A DNA stretch of 53,373 nucleotides. It comes from Pseudomonadota bacterium (lineage in GTDB: Bacteria > Pseudomonadota > Gammaproteobacteria > Burkholderiales > SG8-39). How positions within the stretch are numbered: the first letter of the stretch is position 1; each line of letters begins with the position of its first letter. The notes under the pieces are model-generated. The model saw only the letters and a program-made list of their open reading frames with translations. It did no database searches and was not told the DNA's origin. Of this stretch, positions 7,601 to 15,685 are shown piece by piece. Location: assembly GCA_025352885.1 (NCBI GenBank), contig JANXRZ010000073.1, forward strand, positions 1 to 53,373, read 5' to 3'. Position numbers and translations under genes: made by a program.

Positions 7601-9618
7601 GCCCCCTGCGCATCCGGGCGGGGCGTCACCCGTTTCATTTCGGCATACGCCCCCAATGGCCGTTCCTCGCGACGCGTGTGGAACCGGTAACGGCGGTCCG
7701 CAAGAGCGAGTCCGCCGCCGAGCGCCATGATTGCGCAGCCGGCCCAGATCCAGGAAATGAAGGGCTTGTAATACACGCGCACACTCCATGCCCCGCGTTC
7801 CACCGGCTCGCCGAGCGCCACATACAAGTCGCCGAACACGCCAGTGTGGATGTCGGCCTCGGTCATGGGCATGTTGCTGACGTTGTAAGCTCGCTTCTCC
7901 GGCTTGAGAACTGCGACCTCGCTGCCGCCGCGAGTCACCTTGACCGTCCCTCTGGCCGCGCGGTAATTCGGGCCTTTTACGTTCTGGGCGCCCTCGAATT
8001 TGAAGACAAATCCCGCGACCGTGACCGTATCGCCAATCTCCATGCGCACATCGCGCTCGACTTCATAGCCCCTGACAAGCGTGACACCGAGGATGAACAC
8101 CGCAACACCGCAATGCGCGAGGAGCATCCCGTAGTAGCCGCTTGACTGGGAGGCCAACCTCGCGCCGATCGATCCCTCGACTTGCGCAAGCCGCTGGCGA
8201 AGGTTGACCGCGCTTGCTGCGAAGATCCAAAAGCCCAAGCCCAGCCCGAAGCTCACCAGGGGCCGCCATTCAGCAACGGTCCAGTTGCCAATTGCCAGCG
8301 GTACCAGCACGGCCGATGCGACGCTTACGCCAAGCGCCCAGCGCAGTCGCAGCGCAAGCTCGGCGACGCTGGAAGCCTTCCATCGCGCGAGTGGCCCGAC
8401 GCCCATAAGAAACAAAGCGGGCGTCATGAGCGGAACGAAGACGGCCTCGAAGTAAGGCGGGCCGACCGAGATCTTGCCCAGGTTAAGCGCGTCGAGGAAA
8501 AGGGGATACAGCGTACCGAGCAAGACGGACCCCGCAGCAACGACGAGGAAGACGTTGTTAGTCAGCAGCATCGATTCGCGCGAAACGGGCTCGAACGAAC
8601 CGCCCAGCCCGACCTTGGGTGCGCGCCATGCAAACAAGGCAAGCGATCCGCCGATGACGACGACCAGGAAAGCGAGGATGAATACGCCTCGTTTTGGATC
8701 GGTGGCAAAGGCATGGACCGAAGTCAGGACACCCGAACGCACGAGGAACGTTCCCAGCAGGCTCAGGCTGAATGCGCAGATTGCGAGCAGCACCGTCCAG
8801 CTCCGGAATCCACCGCGCTTTTCGGTGACCGCAAGCGAGTGAAGCAGCGCGGTCCCCACGAGCCACGGCATGAAAGATGCGTTTTCAACCGGGTCCCAGA
8901 ACCACCAGCCGCCCCACCCCAGCTCGTAATAGGCCCAACCGCTGCCTAGCGCTATCCCGCAGGTCAGGAAACACCATGCGAGAAGCGTCCAGGGTCGTGA
9001 CCACCGTGCCCACGTTGCATCCAGGCGGCCTCCCATCAGCGCCGCGATGGCGAATGCAAAAGCGACCGAGAAGCCAACGTACCCCATGTAGAGCACCGGC
9101 GGATGGATGACCATGCCGGGGTCCTGCAGCAACGGATTCAGATCCCGCCCGTCCTCGGCGGCGGGGAACAGGCGCGCGAAAGGGTTGGACGTCAGCAGCA
9201 TGAATAGCAGGAAACCGGCACTGATGAGGCCCATCACGCCCAGCACCCGCGCCACCATGTCCTCGGGCAGGTGGCGGCTGAACACGGTTACGGCCGCAGT
9301 CCAAAGGCCGAGCATGAGCACCCAGAGGAGGATCGACCCCTCGTGCGAGCCCCAAGTAGCCGCAATCCGGTATTGTAGGGGGAGTTGTGAGTTGGAATTG
9401 GTTGCCACGTTGAGCACGGAAAAATCGTTGCTGGCAAACGACCATGCAAGGCAGACGAACGCAATGCCGACGAACACGAATTGGCCTTGCGCCGCTGGAC
9501 GGGCGACCGCCATCAACGAAGGGTTGGCGCGAGCAGCGCCGACAATCGGCAGCACGCCCTGCGCCACCGCGAGCAGCAGCGCAAGAATGAGCGAAAACTG
9601 TCCTATTTCTGGGATCAC
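7597..9618 (-). CDS. ccmF: CcmF, cytochrome c haem lyase core subunit
   Basis: 673-residue polytopic membrane protein (about 15 helices) with the WWD-type motif WGGWWFWDPVENASF and a large periplasmic loop near the C-terminus. It joins haem from CcmE to apocytochromes together with CcmH and CcmI. Length and motif are fully typical. It starts 9 bp after the ccmE stop and overlaps ccmG by 4 bp. Confidence 0.96.
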   Translation of the reverse strand: MIPEIGQFSLILALLLAVAQGVLPIVGAARANPSLMAVARPAAQGQFVFVGIAFVCLAWSFASNDFSVLNVATNSNSQLPLQYRIAATWGSHEGSILLWVLMLGLWTAAVTVFSRHLPEDMVARVLGVMGLISAGFLLFMLLTSNPFARLFPAAEDGRDLNPLLQDPGMVIHPPVLYMGYVGFSVAFAFAIAALMGGRLDATWARWSRPWTLLAWCFLTCGIALGSGWAYYELGWGGWWFWDPVENASFMPWLVGTALLHSLAVTEKRGGFRSWTVLLAICAFSLSLLGTFLVRSGVLTSVHAFATDPKRGVFILAFLVVVIGGSLALFAWRAPKVGLGGSFEPVSRESMLLTNNVFLVVAAGSVLLGTLYPLFLDALNLGKISVGPPYFEAVFVPLMTPALFLMGVGPLARWKASSVAELALRLRWALGVSVASAVLVPLAIGNWTVAEWRPLVSFGLGLGFWIFAASAVNLRQRLAQVEGSIGARLASQSSGYYGMLLAHCGVAVFILGVTLVRGYEVERDVRMEIGDTVTVAGFVFKFEGAQNVKGPNYRAARGTVKVTRGGSEVAVLKPEKRAYNVSNMPMTEADIHTGVFGDLYVALGEPVERGAWSVRVYYKPFISWIWAGCAIMALGGGLALADRRYRFHTRREERPLGAYAEMKRVTPRPDAQGA

Positions 9619-9627
9619 GGTGCCTGC

Positions 9628-10077
9628 CTATTTCGCTTGAACGCTCGCCTGCGCCTTTTTGGCCTGTTCGATGGCATGCCCGGCTTCCGGCGGCATGTAA
9701 TTCTCGTCGTGCTTTGCGAGCACATCCGTTGCGCGGAAAACGCCATCCGCGCCGAGCTTGCCTTGCGCCACGACGCCCTTTCCCTCTTTGAACAGGTCTG
9801 GGAGGATCCCCGTAAACACCACGGGTATCGTCTTGGCCGTGTCCGTTACGTTGAAGCGTACGGTCAAGCCATCCGATTGGCGTTTCAGGCTGCCGGTTTC
9901 GACCATCCCCCCGATCCGGAAGGCGCGTTCCACTGGCGCCTCCTTGGCAAAAACCTGGCTCGGGCTGAAAAAAAACACCAAATTGCTCTGGAAAGCGTTC
10001 AGCACGAGAGCCGCCGCGATCGCGAGCACGGCCAGGCCGGCGCCAATGAGGGCCATTCGCTTGTGTCGGGGTTTCAT
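9628..10077 (-). CDS. ccmE: CcmE, periplasmic haem chaperone
   Basis: 149 residues: N-terminal membrane anchor (about residues 9-27), beta-barrel core with the [10 protein letters not shown] segment, and the conserved covalent haem-binding histidine in [12 protein letters not shown], followed by a variable tail. First gene of the minus-strand half-operon ccmEFGHI, transcribed divergently from the tetraheme cytochrome gene. Confidence 0.95.
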   Translation of the reverse strand: MKPRHKRMALIGAGLAVLAIAAALVLNAFQSNLVFFFSPSQVFAKEAPVERAFRIGGMVETGSLKRQSDGLTVRFNVTDTAKTIPVVFTGILPDLFKEGKGVVAQGKLGADGVFRATDVLAKHDENYMPPEAGHAIEQAKKAQASVQAK

Positions 10078-10175
10078 TGTCCGGAATCGGCGGATTGCGA
10101 TGCAACGTGCATTTTACGCCAGTCGACACGCCGCTCCTCGGTTAGCTCTGACCGCGAGGCGCCACCGAATTACTA

Positions 10176-10204
10176 TTGACGATTGTGCGTGCTGAATGAA
10201 CAAT
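10176..10204 (+). promoter_or_regulatory. possible promoter for the multihaem island
   Basis: TTGACG (10176-10181) and AACAAT (10199-10204) with 17-bp spacing lie in the 181-bp divergent gap between ccmE and the tetraheme gene. This would give a leader of about 50 nt. Both boxes match only 4-5 of 6 positions. Confidence 0.3.
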
Positions 10205-10258
10205 CGCGGCTTGTAGAAGCACTCACCCGTCATAAAAATTCTTTAATCGGGGATCCCA

Positions 10259-11194
10259 ATGCGCACAAGCGCCGCCGTAGTCACCTTTTTTGTCCTTTGT
10301 TTCGCTGCGGCGGGCGCTCACGCGGCCCCTTTTGCAGAGGGTTTCCGCAAATGCCAGGAATGCCACGAGCCAGAAGTCGAGGTCTGGAAGCAAACCAAGC
10401 ACTTCAAAAGCTACAACGAGATCCATAAGAAAGAGTCTGCGGCGAAAATCCTGGCGGCGGCTGGCGGCGGCGCGAGCATGCGGCAGAACAGTACCTGCGT
10501 GATGTGCCACTACACGGAAACCAAGGCATCGGAAACGGCCAAGCCGCAAGTGGCCTCCGGTCCGTCCTGCGAAAGCTGCCATGGCGCCTCGTCAGAGTTC
10601 CGCGATGTGCACAATTTCTATGGCGATGGGGTGGCCGATGCCGGCAAGGAAGCGCCGGCCAACAAAGCCAAGCGCATTGCCGCCGCGACCAAGGCGGGCA
10701 TGGTCTGGTCGTTCATGACCTATGACATCGCTGCCAACTGCATGGACTGCCATGGCCTTGCCCAGCCCAAGCTCAAGGGCGATGTGCTGGCCAAGATGCT
10801 TGAAGCGGGCCATCCGGGCGAGCCGGAGTTCGAGCTGGTCAGATACTCGCAAGGCTCGGTGCGGCACCGTTATTACCCTCCGAACGTGAACGTCAATGCG
10901 GAAATGAACCCGGCCGACCTTGCCCGGCTGTACATCGTCGGGCAAGCGGCGAAACTGGTCTCTTCTACGACCGCGGCCGGCAAATCCACGAATGCCCAGT
11001 ACGCAGCATTGCAAAAGAAGCGCGAGCAGGATTCGCGTACCGCTCTCCAGTCAGTGGCCGACATGCCCGAAGTCAAGGCGGTTCTGGACAAGCCCAGTGC
11101 CGATTCGGCGCGCAAGCTCGCCGACGCTCTGAAGGGCAAGGACCTATCCGCCAAAGTCAAGGCTCAGCTGCCAGCCAAGACCACGTACAAGTGA
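10259..11194 (+). CDS. tetraheme c-type cytochrome (cytochrome c554-like)
   Basis: 311 residues with a Sec signal peptide (cleavage near residues 22-23) and four CxxCH haem sites at residues 32-36, 80-84, 104-108 and 161-165. Additional histidines (for example TKHF, residues 46-49) could be axial ligands. The haem spacing and the KCQECHEPEVEVW opening resemble the cytochrome c554/c' superfamily of periplasmic electron carriers. After the haem part there is a charged, Ala/Lys-rich tail (about residues 235-311) without haem sites. It is first in a long same-strand cluster, with a 52-bp gap to the next gene. Haem attachment would use the adjacent ccm genes. The physiological partner is unknown. 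Confidence 0.85.
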   Translation: MRTSAAVVTFFVLCFAAAGAHAAPFAEGFRKCQECHEPEVEVWKQTKHFKSYNEIHKKESAAKILAAAGGGASMRQNSTCVMCHYTETKASETAKPQVASGPSCESCHGASSEFRDVHNFYGDGVADAGKEAPANKAKRIAAATKAGMVWSFMTYDIAANCMDCHGLAQPKLKGDVLAKMLEAGHPGEPEFELVRYSQGSVRHRYYPPNVNVNAEMNPADLARLYIVGQAAKLVSSTTAAGKSTNAQYAALQKKREQDSRTALQSVADMPEVKAVLDKPSADSARKLADALKGKDLSAKVKAQLPAKTTYK

Positions 11195-11246
11195 CGCTTG
11201 CAAAGGCCGGCGTGAAAGCACCGGCCGAAGCAGCGGCCCCCCGCCG

Positions 11247-12977
11247 GTGAGCGACGCCCAGTTGATGGAGCGGCCACGGCGCTGGGATGCGCCGTTCGAT
11301 CCGGCGATGTCGGACGCCGTCGTAGACGCCCTCCTTGCCCGACCGGAATTTTCTGCGATCGAGGCCAGCCGGTTTCCCGCCGCCGCGCCACTTCGCGGCA
11401 TCGTCCAAAACGATTGCCGGATCGGCGTTTATCGACCCGGCGACATCATTGTGAGGGAAGGAGACTACGGAAATTCCGCCTTCCTGATCCTTGCCGGTGA
11501 CGCGCGGGTCGTCCTGCCACCCGGATTGCCGAGAGACGTATTGGGACGTGCCGCCGACAAAAAGCGCACGGCGTTCAGCGTATTGCGCGACATGCTGACC
11601 CACTCGACCATCCCCGAAACGCGTGACACCAGCCTCTATCGGTCCGCGGCGGAACGCCTTCGGGGGGCAGGTGAGGCGCGGGACTCCCTCCTTTCCGTAC
11701 CTGATCCGGCGCGTTTGTTCGCCGGCGGCGCGCCCGCGCCCGGCGTCACGCCGTTGCCGGCACTGGCCGACCAGTTCAAGACTCAGCTGCTGCCGCCGGG
11801 CACGCTATTCGGGGAGATTGCGGCACTGGGGCGGGTGCAGCGCTCAGCGACGATTTACGCTCAGACGGAATGCCGGGTGGTCGAGATGCGCTGGCAGGCT
11901 CTTCGCGACATCAAGAACCGGGACGATACGTGGCGCGAACGCATCGAGCAGGGTTATCGGGACAACCAGTTGAGGACGCACCTGGCGGAGCATCCGCTGC
12001 TGGCGGGAGTCGAGCAAAAGGCGCTGCAGAAGATTGCCGACCTGACCTTGTTTGAAACGTACGGCTCCTTCGAGTGGAACCTTGGGTTCAAGAGCGGCAA
12101 GCGCGACGAACGCCTGGTGCCGGGCTCCGAGCCGACCGTCGCGCAGGAGGGCGACTACCCGGATGGCCTTCTCCTCGTCATTGGCGGGTTCGGGCGGGTA
12201 TCGATCGGCCTTGGCCATGGCGCGCGAACGTTGACGTATCTTCGCGTAGGCGACACGTTCGGCCTCGACGAGCTCACGGAAGCCTGGAAAAACGGGCAGG
12301 ACTGCGCCTACGAGACGAGCCTGACTGCGCTTGGCTACCTCCATGTGCTGAGGATCCCGTCCTCGGTCCTGGCCGAGTTCGTGTTCCCCCGATTGCCGGC
12401 GAACAAGAAACGATTGATCGACGCGGCGGCCCGGCCGATCGCCGATGACGCCTTCCTCGAGTGGTCCGTCGAGCAGCGTTTCATCAATGGCACCAAGACG
12501 ATGTTGATCGACCTGGAGAAGTGCACGCGCTGCGACGATTGCGTGCGGGCGTGCGCGGACACCCACGGCGGCAACCCCAAATTCATCCGCCACGGACAGA
12601 CGCTGGGCAATTGGATGGTCGCGAACGCCTGCATGCAGTGCGTAGACCCTGTATGCATGATCGGGTGCCCGACCGGTGCCATCCATCGCACGACCGAGGG
12701 GGGCGTTGTCGTCATCAACGATCTCACCTGCATCGGATGCGGGACCTGCGCAAACGCCTGTCCTTACGACAACATCCGGCTCGTCCCCATTCGCGAAACA
12801 AACGGACGGCAGGTGCTCGACCCCGCCTCGCGCGAGCCGATCCTCAAGGCGACCAAGTGCGACCTGTGCGCCTCGGTGCCAAGCGGCCCCTCCTGCGAGC
12901 GGGCTTGCGCACACGACGCGCTGAAGCGGGTCGACATCCAGTCACTCATCCAGCTCGCCGCGCAGATCGAGAGCTGA
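11247..12977 (+). CDS. dual cyclic-nucleotide-binding domain protein fused to four-cluster ferredoxin
   Basis: 576 residues, no signal peptide, so cytoplasmic. The first cNMP-binding fold spans about residues 57-220 and has an insertion of about 80 residues (91-180) before a phosphate-binding cassette FGEIAALGRVQRSAT that keeps its Arg (R199). The second fold (about 247-390) has FGLDEL but no cassette Arg and may not bind ligand. The C-terminal part has sixteen cysteines in the four-cluster pattern of DmsB/PsrB-type electron-transfer subunits: C426/429/432/436, C462/465/470/474, C495/498/501/505 and C538/541/550/554. The start is GTG 11247; ATG 11265 is an alternative. It lies 9 bp before the membrane-protein gene, its likely partner. 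Ligand-gated electron transfer is inference. Confidence 0.85.
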   Translation: MSDAQLMERPRRWDAPFDPAMSDAVVDALLARPEFSAIEASRFPAAAPLRGIVQNDCRIGVYRPGDIIVREGDYGNSAFLILAGDARVVLPPGLPRDVLGRAADKKRTAFSVLRDMLTHSTIPETRDTSLYRSAAERLRGAGEARDSLLSVPDPARLFAGGAPAPGVTPLPALADQFKTQLLPPGTLFGEIAALGRVQRSATIYAQTECRVVEMRWQALRDIKNRDDTWRERIEQGYRDNQLRTHLAEHPLLAGVEQKALQKIADLTLFETYGSFEWNLGFKSGKRDERLVPGSEPTVAQEGDYPDGLLLVIGGFGRVSIGLGHGARTLTYLRVGDTFGLDELTEAWKNGQDCAYETSLTALGYLHVLRIPSSVLAEFVFPRLPANKKRLIDAAARPIADDAFLEWSVEQRFINGTKTMLIDLEKCTRCDDCVRACADTHGGNPKFIRHGQTLGNWMVANACMQCVDPVCMIGCPTGAIHRTTEGGVVVINDLTCIGCGTCANACPYDNIRLVPIRETNGRQVLDPASREPILKATKCDLCASVPSGPSCERACAHDALKRVDIQSLIQLAAQIES

Positions 12978-12986
12978 GGCCGGCCC

Positions 12987-13859
12987 ATGGCAGAACTGCG
13001 GATCCTGGCAGGAACCGACCCGGCAGCAACGCAGAAAGCGCGCGCCAAGCGCGCCCTGCGCACACTGGCGGGGTTCTGGTTGTCCGCGATTGTCATCTGG
13101 GCGGCCGTGACGGCGATTGCCTGGTACACCGAGCGCAGCCTTGGCAGGGCTTCGGTTGTGACGGGATACGTATTGTTCGCGGTAATCCTTTCGCTCGGTT
13201 TCTTCAAGGTGCGTAAGCGCCTGCTCGTGCTCCCGCTGGGGACAGTGCGCGATTGGATGCTGGGTCATCTGGTACTGGGAACGCTGAGCATTGCGCTCTA
13301 CTTCCAGCACACCGGCAGCCTGTGGCCGGAGGGCCGCTACGAGCAGGCCATCGCACTCGCTTTCTATGTGGTGTCGCTTTCAGGAGTGGCTGGGTATGTC
13401 CTCCAGCGCATCCTCCCGATTCGCCTGGCCCACCTTGAAGACGAAGTCATCTATGAGCGCATCCCGGCCGAGCTGGATGCGCTGCGCACCCAGGTCGAGG
13501 AACTCATCCTGGTGGCAGTGCGTGAACTGCGCTCGGACACGCTCGGCCGGTATTACTCGGAGTCTCTCGAATGGTTTTTTTGGCGGCCCCGCTTCCTGCT
13601 CGCACATCTTGTCGGAAGCGGGCGCAGCGCCAGCTGGATCCGCAGCCGCATTTCGGCGCTCAGGCGCTACCTGAATGAGGGCGAACGCGCCTATCTCGGG
13701 CGCATTGAAGAACTGGCTCTGCGAAAAAGCACCCTGGATGCGCACTACTCCTTGCAAAGCGTAATGAAGTTCTGGCTCTTCATCCATGTGCCGTCCGCGG
13801 TCCTGCTGGTGCTGCTTTCGACCTGGCACCTGCTCGTCATCCATATCTACATCAGATGA
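12987..13859 (+). CDS. membrane protein with two H-x13-H pairs, probable di-haem b subunit
   Basis: 290 residues with about five transmembrane segments (25-46, 57-73, 90-107, 120-138, 263-285) and a long soluble helical segment (about 145-255) before the last one. H94/H108 and H267/H281 form two pairs, each with 13 intervening residues across a helix. This is the spacing that holds two stacked b haems in cytochrome b and ferric-reductase families. I do not recognise the family by name. The position after the ferredoxin gene and before the decaheme gene suggests a quinone-linked membrane subunit. Its stop overlaps the next start by 4 bp (ATGA). Confidence 0.7.
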   Translation: MAELRILAGTDPAATQKARAKRALRTLAGFWLSAIVIWAAVTAIAWYTERSLGRASVVTGYVLFAVILSLGFFKVRKRLLVLPLGTVRDWMLGHLVLGTLSIALYFQHTGSLWPEGRYEQAIALAFYVVSLSGVAGYVLQRILPIRLAHLEDEVIYERIPAELDALRTQVEELILVAVRELRSDTLGRYYSESLEWFFWRPRFLLAHLVGSGRSASWIRSRISALRRYLNEGERAYLGRIEELALRKSTLDAHYSLQSVMKFWLFIHVPSAVLLVLLSTWHLLVIHIYIR

Positions 13860-15685
13860 GCGACAGAGGCCGGTTCGGCCACAAAGTCAGCACTTACGAG
13901 AGGCCAAACCTGCCGTTCCAGTGCGGCCGGAGCGGCATGTGGAAAAAATCGTGCTGGCAGGGGCCCGCGCCCGGCGGCGGATGCGGGGGACAAACCGAAT
14001 GCACGCCGGCGCGCCTTGGCGACCGGTGGGAATGCCGCCGCCCGAAGCGCGCCGGCGGCACCTGCGCCGAAGGCCCGCGTCCCGACGGGAGCTGCGCGAA
14101 CTGCCATGCGCCCTGTGCGCCGCAGCGGAATATTCGCACCTTGCGGGCGCACATCTCAATCATGGCTGCACTCGCGCTTTTCGTGCTGCTCATTGTCGGG
14201 ATCGACCCGCGGGCCGGATCCGTCGTCGGCAGCGCCGCGATCGATGCCGGCAACCTCACCAGCGTGCATGCGGGATTTACCCGCGACCAGGGCTGCACCG
14301 CATGCCACGCAAGCCACGCAAAGGAAGCCGGTGGCTGGCTGCTTGCGGCGTTCCAGCCCAACGATCCCAGCCCGGGATGCACCAGTTGCCATGACTTCGC
14401 AGGCGCGGTGATGAAAGCGCACAACCGGGACGACCCCAAGCAGGCGGGTCCCTCGACGGTGTCCTGCGCCAGCTGCCACGCAGAGCACAAGGGCGCGACG
14501 GCGAAGATCGCCCAGGTTCCCGACTTTGCTTGCGCCAATTGCCACAAGAAGTCGTTCGACAACTTCGTTTCAGGCCATCCCACATTCCCAGCGGGCTATC
14601 CATACACCCGCCCAGGGACGATCTATTTCGATCACACGAAGCACATCAAAGATTACTTCACGGACCCGAAGCGGACGAAAGGCGCGGACCGTGATGCCAA
14701 GTTCGCCGCCATTGCCAAGTCCAAATGCACCGCCTGCCATACGGTCGAGGGCGCCACGCGGGAAGTGAAGCCGAAAACCTATGCCCAGATCTGCGCCGGG
14801 TGCCATGACGCCCAGATCGCCAAACGGGAGTTGGTCCTGCTGGAGCCCGAAAAGGTTACAGCCGCGGCCTCCATCCTTCTCAACATGGAAAAGGACGGCG
14901 ATGCGGACGCGGCAAAACAACGGCTCTCCCGTTTATGGAATGCGATGGCGCGTTCCGGAACCGAGGCCATTGCAGAGCTCGCTCCAGCCGACGCAACGAA
15001 GAAGATTCCTGCCGATGCGTTGTACGCGGGACTAGGCGGACAGCTCGCGCGCGAGGCGGGCGCGGCGTGGTCGGCCGGCAGGCCGGTCGCCTCGACAGGC
15101 GCGAAGCCCGATGCGCCTGGTTGGGCCACTGGCGAGAACGCCGATGGGAACGCCTCGCTCTTTTACCGTCCCTCCGGGCACGGGGATCCAGTGCTAAAGG
15201 CATGGATCGAAACGCTGCGCACCGCGTTGCAGGCAAAGGACGGCAACAAGCGCGCGCTGGCCAAGGAAGCGATGAACGACTTCCTCGACAGCCAGTCCGG
15301 ACCCGGCGCCTGTGGCAAGTGCCATTCCGCCGCGTTGCGATCGATTACGCCGGGTGCTGCGGGCGCGTCGTGGGGCTATGCCGGCCCGGATACTCGTCCG
15401 CTCACGCGTTATACCCACACGAAGCATCTCGGTCTTGTCGATCCGGACGCGGGCTGCATGACGTGTCATGAGTTGAACGCAGGCGCTAAATACGCCAAGT
15501 ACTTTACGGCGAAGGCCTCCGCGAACCCCGTTTACGAGAGCAACTTTTCGGGAATCCGGAAGGAATCCTGTGTTGAGTGCCACAGGGAGGGTCAGGTAAA
15601 CTCGGCTTGCCAGGACTGCCATGCGTATCACCTGCCGCACCGGTTCAACCTGGGGTTCAGACAGAAGGGGGGAGGATCAAAATGA
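13856..15685 (+). CDS. membrane-anchored decaheme cytochrome c with Cys-rich cytoplasmic N-terminus
   Basis: 609 residues. Residues 1-95 are soluble and Cys-rich, residues 100-117 form one transmembrane helix, and the rest is periplasmic. Ten CxxCH sites follow the helix, beginning at residues 147, 175, 204, 226, 291, 313, 486, 534, 572 and 585. A helical, haem-free stretch (about 325-480) separates a six-haem block from a four-haem block. Extra histidine motifs (HASH, FDHTKH, YTHTKH) resemble cytochrome c3/NrfH-type axial-ligand sites. The N-terminal part holds a duplicated Cys motif described in the findings; its single CANCH (80-84) is on the cytoplasmic side and is probably not a haem site. 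Coupled by ATGA overlaps to the genes on both sides. Confidence 0.85.
   Translation: MSDRGRFGHKVSTYERPNLPFQCGRSGMWKKSCWQGPAPGGGCGGQTECTPARLGDRWECRRPKRAGGTCAEGPRPDGSCANCHAPCAPQRNIRTLRAHISIMAALALFVLLIVGIDPRAGSVVGSAAIDAGNLTSVHAGFTRDQGCTACHASHAKEAGGWLLAAFQPNDPSPGCTSCHDFAGAVMKAHNRDDPKQAGPSTVSCASCHAEHKGATAKIAQVPDFACANCHKKSFDNFVSGHPTFPAGYPYTRPGTIYFDHTKHIKDYFTDPKRTKGADRDAKFAAIAKSKCTACHTVEGATREVKPKTYAQICAGCHDAQIAKRELVLLEPEKVTAAASILLNMEKDGDADAAKQRLSRLWNAMARSGTEAIAELAPADATKKIPADALYAGLGGQLAREAGAAWSAGRPVASTGAKPDAPGWATGENADGNASLFYRPSGHGDPVLKAWIETLRTALQAKDGNKRALAKEAMNDFLDSQSGPGACGKCHSAALRSITPGAAGASWGYAGPDTRPLTRYTHTKHLGLVDPDAGCMTCHELNAGAKYAKYFTAKASANPVYESNFSGIRKESCVECHREGQVNSACQDCHAYHLPHRFNLGFRQKGGGSK

Noticed and set aside
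7600..7789. N-terminal extension of CcmG by 63 residues
   Set aside because: The extension lies inside ccmF and lacks an anchor helix; the ATG at 7598-7600 gives the normal CcmG length and ATGA-type overlap.
8885..10129. Minus-strand open frame of 414 codons over ccmF and ccmE
   Set aside because: Out of frame with two clear ccm genes on the same strand; no homology features.
14093..14107. CANCH as an eleventh haem site of the decaheme cytochrome
   Set aside because: It precedes the only transmembrane helix, on the predicted cytoplasmic side, and falls within a duplicated Cys motif, so haem attachment there is unlikely.
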